A stretch of DNA of 7,156 bases, from NCBI GenBank assembly GCA_014523515.1, contig JAATVJ010000185.1:1-7156 (forward strand), in the 5' to 3' direction. This DNA comes from Nitrososphaerales archaeon TH1177 (GTDB lineage Archaea; Thermoproteota; Nitrososphaeria; Nitrososphaerales; Nitrososphaeraceae). Made by a program: the position numbers and the translations under genes. The notes under the pieces are model-generated. The model was not told where the DNA came from. It saw only the letters and a program-made list of their open reading frames with translations, and ran no database searches. This document shows, piece after piece, positions 5,462 to 7,156 of this stretch; within the stretch, counting starts at the first letter, position 1; every line of letters begins with the position of its first letter.

Positions 5462-6448
5462 TTACAAAGACCTCAGAAATAGAGTTGCAATACTAAAATA
5501 TATTACTAGGGTTGTAATATCACTCATTATTGTTGTTAATGGTCCAGAAGATATTGCAGGATCTATTCGAAATTTTGTTAATAATATTGAGAGAGACGTT
5601 GATACGAATGCCTGAAAAAGCATACTGAAAAATATTGATATGCCAATTATTACGCCTATAGTAATTGAGAGCCAACCAATAAAAACAACTGTAAAAAGTA
5701 TAACACCTAACGTTATTCCAAGAATAGAGCCAATCTTTATTTCCCTAGACATGTAATTTCGAAATGAAAAATTTGGTTCTAGAGCTATCATTCTAACTAT
5801 TAAAGTTTGAGATTGAGTTCCTACTGCATCACTAAGATATACTATAACAGGAATAAATGCTGCCAAAGTCAAATATGAGCTCAAAATATCTTCGAAACCT
5901 CTTACAACATAGGCAGCCAATAAACCTCCAAAGAGTCCTATTATCAATGAGGGCAATCTAGCTTTTATCAATCTTTTAGCAGGAGTTGTTATATCTTCAA
6001 TTTCTTTTATATGATGGTGTATGCCTCCTGATTTGAGAATATCTTCTCGGAATTCATTGTGAAAAATATTGATTATAGCCCTGTAGGGAACTACTCCTAC
6101 TAAATGATTTTCATTGTTTACAACTGGAATTGCCTTCAATTCATGATCTAATACCAAATAAATTATTCTTTCTTGATCTGTAAAATAATTGACTGTAATA
6201 GGCTTTCTCTTTATCATTTTATCAATCTGAATGTCAGCATCAGATTGTAATAACTCACGTATGGATACTACACCTTTTAAAATCCCAGTATTATCAATAA
6301 TATAAATATAATCTATGATTTCTAGATCTTTTGCACAATTAACAAGGATATTCTTGACATTCCCAACAGTTTCTGTATTCATGACTGAAAGAAATTTTTT
6401 GGAAATGCTTAAACCTGCAACGTCAAATTGACCTTGGATAGAATTCAT
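5462..6448 (-). CDS. CBS-domain MgtE-type magnesium transporter (compact form)
   Basis: This is a membrane protein of the MgtE/SLC41 family, expected to carry Mg2+ (or another divalent cation) into the cell. At 328 residues it lacks the N-terminal superhelical MgtE_N domain of the roughly 450-residue bacterial form. Residues 20-70 and 76-135 form the CBS pair (DYIYIIDNTGILKGVVSIRE; KAIPVVNNENHLVGVVPYRA), which in known MgtE proteins senses Mg2+ and gates the pore. A basic plug-like helix covers about 150-165. Five membrane helices follow, near 166-185, 193-222, 237-257, 260-290 and 305-326. The pore helix reads SDAVGTQSQTLIVR where bacterial members have GNAGTQS. Asp310 in IMSDITTLVIYF sits where the ion-selective Asp of the last helix is expected. 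The start is ATG at 6446-6448, with a TATA-like box about 29 bases upstream. Malic enzyme follows 81 bases downstream. The family is secure; the ion carried is inference. Confidence 0.92.
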   Translation of the reverse strand: MNSIQGQFDVAGLSISKKFLSVMNTETVGNVKNILVNCAKDLEIIDYIYIIDNTGILKGVVSIRELLQSDADIQIDKMIKRKPITVNYFTDQERIIYLVLDHELKAIPVVNNENHLVGVVPYRAIINIFHNEFREDILKSGGIHHHIKEIEDITTPAKRLIKARLPSLIIGLFGGLLAAYVVRGFEDILSSYLTLAAFIPVIVYLSDAVGTQSQTLIVRMIALEPNFSFRNYMSREIKIGSILGITLGVILFTVVFIGWLSITIGVIIGISIFFSMLFQAFVSTSLSILLTKFRIDPAISSGPLTTIMSDITTLVIYFSIATLFLRSL

Positions 6449-6470
6449 CCATTATATTTTAATAAAGCAG

Positions 6471-6480
6471 CATTATTAAA
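6471..6480 (-). promoter_or_regulatory. TATA-like box of the MgtE-type gene
   Basis: The minus strand reads TTTAATAATG, centred about 29 bases upstream of the ATG at 6448, giving a predicted leader of at most a few bases. A second AT-rich match (6453-6463) lies too close to the start codon to be the promoter. No Shine-Dalgarno precedes the ATG. Confidence 0.45.
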
Positions 6481-6947
6481 CAAATATACTATTAATTGAC
6501 AACAGATTTGAATTTTTTTATGATCTTTTGCAATCTATTTCAATCTATTTCTAACTACTACTAATATAATTAATGGATAAATGTTAATATTATTTAGAAA
6601 CTTTGTTTTAGTGTCTTCTTAAATAAGTAATGATATAATGTCTTCTAATATAATTATATCCAAAGAAAACTTTTGTAATTTAAGATAATTATTGTTATAT
6701 AATGATCTAGAATCATAAAATTTATTTTAAAAATTTCTATAAACTATATGTATCTTAAATTGCCTTGAAATAAATAATACAATTATAATAAAATTAAATT
6801 GAAATAGTTAAAAAGGAATTTTCCTAATTCATAATTATCGTTAATAAAATTAGAAGAGATACAGAATTTATTATATAGAAATTTAATTAGATGAATTTTA
6901 CTGTATTTTATCTTAGTATTTTCATTAATATTCTTTAAAATAATAAT
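6481..6947. other. AT-rich intergenic region between divergent genes
   Basis: This gap of about 470 bases separates the minus-strand MgtE-type gene from the plus-strand GH130-like gene and must carry the promoter of the latter. It contains an exact tandem 10-mer (6531-6550) and two copies of ctaatataatta (6561-6572, 6645-6656), the latter of little weight in such AT-rich DNA. The open stretch on the minus strand at 6783-7031 is rich in Ile, Asn, Lys and Tyr, looks random and overlaps the start of the GH130-like gene, so it is not a gene. Confidence 0.6.
6531..6550. repeat. Exact tandem duplication of a 10-mer
   Basis: The ten bases caatctattt occur twice in direct succession, about 85-100 bases upstream of the MgtE-type start codon. 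This is a small slippage-type duplication or possibly a pair of operator half-sites. No further copy is seen nearby. Confidence 0.6.
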
Positions 6948-7156
6948 ATGAACATAATTAATAGTGATCTTCAGCTGACAGTATTTCAAAGATACTCCAA
7001 AAATCCTATACTTGTTCCAAATAAAGATCACTGGTGGGAATCAAAGGCAGTTTTTAATTGTTCTGTATCCTATGATGGAGATAATGTCCATATGCTATAT
7101 AGAGCAATTGGAGAATATGACTATTATATCTCAAGAATAGGTTATGCAAGAAGCAC
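6948..7156 (+). CDS. GH130-like beta-mannoside phosphorylase/glycosidase, N-terminal part (runs off the window)
   Basis: Only the first 69 codons are present. From the ATG at 6948 the frame reads VFQRYSKNPILVPNKDHWWE, then SKAVFNCSVSYDGDNVHMLY, then RAIGEYDYYISRIGYARS. This is the first blade of the GH130 five-bladed propeller: 'R-x-x-x-NPIL-P', 'W-E-x-x-AVFN', 'DG-V-MLYRA-G' and 'S-IGYA-S' are its standard opening motifs. Family members phosphorolyse or hydrolyse beta-1,4- or beta-1,2-linked mannosides. The catalytic Asp and phosphate-binding residues lie beyond the window, so activity cannot be judged. The family usually has Asn-Pro after AVF, but here Pro is replaced by Cys (AVFNCSV). No signal peptide is present, suggesting a cytoplasmic enzyme of oligosaccharide or glycan turnover. 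It is transcribed away from the MgtE-type gene. The alternative is the related GH43/GH32-like propeller superfamily. Confidence 0.82.
   Translation, partial: MNIINSDLQLTVFQRYSKNPILVPNKDHWWESKAVFNCSVSYDGDNVHMLYRAIGEYDYYISRIGYARS

Noticed and set aside
6783..7031. 82-codon open frame on the minus strand
   Set aside because: Random-looking Ile/Asn/Lys/Tyr composition, and it overlaps the start of the better supported GH130-like gene.
1..7156. CRISPR array, defence island or toxin-antitoxin module
   Set aside because: No regularly spaced repeats, no Cas-like proteins and no recognisable toxin or antitoxin fold were found.

Overview
The window looks like an AT-rich archaeal chromosome segment, most likely from an ammonia-oxidising thaumarchaeon (Nitrososphaeria) of the Nitrosocosmicus/Nitrososphaera kind. 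This rests on a short winged-helix regulator of the thaumarchaeal type, a class II tRNA-Ser without encoded CCA, TATA-like boxes 25-30 nt upstream of starts with almost no leader and no Shine-Dalgarno, an exported single-LamG protein, a compact CBS-MgtE transporter and two decayed transposases of types common in that group. The assignment is inference from gene style, not from a search.

Layout. Positions 1-151 (minus) hold the N-terminal remnant of an IS630-like transposase with a frameshift. From 152 to 617 there is AT-rich non-coding DNA with a spaced inverted repeat (285-293/390-398). tRNA-Ser(GCU) lies at 618-701 (minus) with its own TATA-like box. Upstream of it on the same strand are a 191-residue orphan protein (752-1327) and a 90-residue winged-helix protein (1503-1775). 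Positions 2007-2731 (minus) hold a badly decayed DDE transposase, IS6/IS240-like, in which all three putative catalytic acids can still be read across frameshifts and stops. A secreted LamG-domain protein (3073-3771, minus) follows with a strong TATA box placed for a leaderless mRNA. A malic enzyme (4178-5380) and a CBS-domain MgtE-type Mg2+ transporter/channel (5462-6448) sit in tandem on the minus strand, 81 nt apart. After about 500 bp of non-coding DNA, a plus-strand gene begins at 6948 and runs off the window. It has the N-terminus of a GH130-type beta-mannoside phosphorylase/glycosidase.

Working together. Malic enzyme (malate to pyruvate + CO2 + NAD(P)H) needs a divalent metal and is preceded by a Mg2+ transport gene, but a functional link is only suggested by adjacency, and each gene may have its own promoter. 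The left half, with two dead insertion sequences, a tRNA, a small regulator and an orphan protein, looks like an accessory or insertion-prone zone. The right half looks like ordinary metabolism and surface or carbohydrate functions. I found no convincing new multi-gene system. The most distinctive items are the readable transposase fossils, the unrecognised 191-residue protein, the altered pore motif of the MgtE protein and a possible small structured element at 3948-4003.
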